Positions 18,735 through 20,762 of a DNA stretch of 20,762 bases are shown here, in pieces. This stretch comes from Clostridiales bacterium UBA7273 (GTDB lineage: Bacteria; Bacillota; Clostridia; Oscillospirales; Oscillospiraceae): contig DKRV01000027.1 in the NCBI GenBank assembly GCA_002472405.1, positions 13,315 through 34,076 of the forward strand, written 5' to 3'. The translations under genes and the position numbers were made by a program. Every line of letters begins with the position of its first letter. Positions within the stretch are counted from its first letter, which is position 1. A model generated the notes under the pieces. It was given only the letters and a program-made list of their open reading frames with translations, was not told where the DNA came from and searched no databases.

Positions 18735-20762
18735 ACGGTAGCGGAGCGGGTTAATGTCCGCCAGCGTTCCGCTGCTGCTTATTATCTTGCCCCATGGGTC
18801 GTAAGTGTAGCTTGCAACAACGCTTCGGCTGCTGTTGACGATTCGGACAACGTCGCCCTGCGCGTTGAGGACGTAGTAGTACAACGTATTATTGTACTTC
18901 ATCGCCAGCGGCTGATTGCTCTCGTCATAGACGAAGTCCATCGCCGTTGTGCCGTAGGTCATGCGCGTCAGAAGGCCGCTCAGCGTCGTGTATTTATACT
19001 CGACCACCGTTGTTTCGCCGGTGCTCTTGTTCTTCGTCGTGACCGTTTTTCCCGAGCGCACTCCGGCCATGTCGTAGTCATACGCGATTGTTTTCGTGCT
19101 CGTCGAGGTATTGCGCTTTGCCGTTGCAAGCTGCCGCCCCTGCTCCCACGTCATTGTCCACGTTTTGCCGTTGTAATAGCGCTTCGGGTTGCCCGAAACT
19201 GCCGAGCCGCTGACCTCTCCGGTCGTCGAGTTGTAGCTCTGCCCTTCGTAGACTATAGTCTTCCCGTCATACGCCGTCAGCAGGTCTCGCCATGCGCCGT
19301 TGCCGTAGGTATAGCTGTGGCTCGTGCCGCCGTCGGTCTTCGTGATCAGGTTGCCGGCGGTATCGTAAGTGTAGGCATAGCTCGTGCCGCCGACCGCTGC
19401 CGAGGTGAGCTGCCCCTGCTCGTCGTAGCCGTAGGTCGCGCGCACGCTCGACGTATTGCCCGAATCGGCTATGCTTACTATGCGCCCGCTGCCGTCGTAC
19501 AGGCAGTAGTCGCCATAGATAAGGTTTCCGTCCGGGTCGCGGTAGTTCACGAAGCTCGGCAGCGCCGTCCTGTAGCCGCTGCTTGTGCCGAAGTTATACG
19601 CCTTCGTCATCACACTGCCTATTGCCTTGCTGCGGAGCTGGTTCGCTCCTTGGTAGGTGTACGCCACCGGGATGCTCGTTCCGACAAGGTTTGCGTTCAG
19701 GCTCGTCAGCAGGCCGGTCGTCGTACTGTATGCGTACTCAAGCGTCGTTGTCCCGCCTGAGTTTATCCACGTCTGCTTCGTCAGTCTGTCCGATGCATCG
19801 TAGATATGCTCCGTGCGCTGCTCGAACTCACCGTCGTTATACTCGCTGCTGCGGATCAGGCGGCCGAGGCTGTCGTATTCGTAATTATACTCTTCCCCCG
19901 CCGTCGAGGTCTGCTTTGCAAGCTGTCCCGAGGCATCGTAGGCATATTCATATGTGACGTTATTATACTGTTCTTTTGTCGTCCTGTCAAATTTGTCGTA
20001 GGAATACTGAACGGTCTGGTCATTACCAAACGTCATTTTCTGCAATCGCCCGTTGTTCACGCCGCTTTCGTACTGGTATTTTGCGAGCATGATCGCGCTC
20101 GACGGTGTGCTCGCTGCGTTGTTGTCCGCGCCGCTGACGCTTATCTGCGTCATGTTGCCAAACGGGTCATACGCGAAGTGGTAGCTCTGCCACGTGAACG
20201 CGCCCGTGCCGACGCGGCTTTTGCGTGCGAGCGCCGATAGCTGGCCGGTCGAGTAGTTATAGTGCTGCGCGGCGAGGCCGGACATGCTCGTGATCGAAAG
20301 GCGCTCGTTCGTTAGATACGTGAAGCGCTGCTGCTTCAGGCTGCCCTCGGTAATGCCGCTGATGTGATGGCCGGTGTAATAGCTGCGGTCGTAGCTCGTC
20401 GTCGTGTTGTTCACGTCCGTTGACGAAGTCTTTTGCCCATAGCTGTCATATGCCGCCGACGTTTTTTGCTTCTGTCCGCCGCCCGTGCTCACGCTCTGCG
20501 TAAGCAGACCTGCCGAGTTGTGCGTGTTCGTTGTCGTGACTCCCGCCGACGTTACGGTGTTCAGGTTATGCGTCGTCGGTGCGTAGGTAAAGCTCGAGGT
20601 CACGCCCGTGGACGCGGTGTATTTGGTCAGGATGCTCGTGCCGGACTGGTACTCGCAGTTCGTTTTTGCACCGCCCTCCTTGGCCGATACGGGGTTGCCC
20701 TTGTCGTCGTAGGTGTAGCTGCTGCACGGCTCCTTCGTCAGGCTGATGTTATCGAAATACGC
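18654..20762 (-). CDS. RHS/YD-repeat polymorphic toxin protein (core; N terminus beyond window, frameshifted near its end)
   Basis: The frame is open from the right edge and gives about 702 visible residues. It is built of YD repeats such as YDASGQLAKQTS, YEYDSLGRLIRSSEY, YDASDRLTKQTW, YGYDEQGQLTSA and YTYDTAGNLITKTD, which form the hollow beta shell that holds a C-terminal toxin in RHS/WapA proteins. The near-terminal core motifs YYYVLNAQGDVVRI and YDPWGKIISS are followed by INPLRYR. The reading then leaves the conserved path (RVGIITTPRRVS) and stops at 18654, because CGTGTGGGTAT appears where the family pattern needs CGT-GGN-TAT. A 2-bp insertion at 18733-18734 explains this. No start is visible; an internal GTG at 20603 is not a credible start. 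GC content is visibly higher than in the toxin and immunity parts. Confidence 0.9.
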   Translation of the reverse strand, partial: AYFDNISLTKEPCSSYTYDDKGNPVSAKEGGAKTNCEYQSGTSILTKYTASTGVTSSFTYAPTTHNLNTVTSAGVTTTNTHNSAGLLTQSVSTGGGQKQKTSAAYDSYGQKTSSTDVNNTTTSYDRSYYTGHHISGITEGSLKQQRFTYLTNERLSITSMSGLAAQHYNYSTGQLSALARKSRVGTGAFTWQSYHFAYDPFGNMTQISVSGADNNAASTPSSAIMLAKYQYESGVNNGRLQKMTFGNDQTVQYSYDKFDRTTKEQYNNVTYEYAYDASGQLAKQTSTAGEEYNYEYDSLGRLIRSSEYNDGEFEQRTEHIYDASDRLTKQTWINSGGTTTLEYAYSTTTGLLTSLNANLVGTSIPVAYTYQGANQLRSKAIGSVMTKAYNFGTSSGYRTALPSFVNYRDPDGNLIYGDYCLYDGSGRIVSIADSGNTSSVRATYGYDEQGQLTSAAVGGTSYAYTYDTAGNLITKTDGGTSHSYTYGNGAWRDLLTAYDGKTIVYEGQSYNSTTGEVSGSAVSGNPKRYYNGKTWTMTWEQGRQLATAKRNTSTSTKTIAYDYDMAGVRSGKTVTTKNKSTGETTVVEYKYTTLSGLLTRMTYGTTAMDFVYDESNQPLAMKYNNTLYYYVLNAQGDVVRIVNSSRSVVASYTYDPWGKIISSSGTLADINPLRYRVGIITTPRRVSTTSSRVTTTPRSDAS

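Noticed and set aside
18654..20762. Tandem DNA repeat or CRISPR-like array
   Set aside because: The periodicity is YD protein repeats with variable spacing and sequence. There are no identical direct repeats with unique spacers.

Overview
The window reads as chromosomal DNA of an anaerobic gut-type Firmicute, probably a Clostridia/Oscillospirales relative. This is inferred from several features: genes with strong AGGAGG-like ribosome sites, exported proteins anchored by S-layer homology (SLH) domains, a TnpV/MobV/RepA mobile element of the type common in Clostridia, and moderately GC-rich housekeeping genes. The species cannot be named from the sequence. No rRNA, tRNA, CRISPR array or insertion-sequence transposase was seen.

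Region 1 (1-5640) is the right end of an integrative mobilizable element that continues past the left edge. A leftward polycistron runs xis, tyrosine integrase, small DNA-binding protein, RepA-type ATPase, MobV relaxase, tnpV. A divergent XRE repressor gene lies at the right end. Between repressor and xis are two divergent sigma-A-type promoters, each with a copy of the same operator in its 17-bp spacer, and a third operator copy just downstream of the leftward promoter. This is a compact quiescence/excision switch. The repA-mobV gap is packed with hairpins (candidate oriT), and the 3' end of repA overlaps an inverted array of 9-bp iteron-like repeats. The element ends at the 3' end of guaA, a known integration target.

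Region 2 (5620-10635) is a tightly packed leftward operon, nadE-purB-purA-guaA. It encodes NAD synthetase and the AMP and GMP branches of purine synthesis from IMP.

Region 3 (10636-15906) has two rightward genes for exported, SLH-anchored enzymes: a GH24-type lysozyme with two InlB-like repeat domains, and a 1021-residue Xaa-Pro dipeptidyl-peptidase (S15). Each is followed by a good intrinsic terminator.

Region 4 (15957-20762) is a leftward polymorphic-toxin locus. A large RHS/YD-repeat protein (start beyond the right edge) leads, through an apparent 2-bp frameshift, into an RHS tip with a GHH-type HNH nuclease. A SUKH (SMI1/KNR4) immunity gene follows. Then comes a displaced second RHS tip with an LHH-type HNH nuclease and no visible start signal, a candidate immunity gene of unknown family, and a scrap of a third RHS junction. 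The repeated junction sequence next to both immunity stop codons suggests that toxin/immunity cassettes are added or swapped by recombination. This is the most interesting system in the window.
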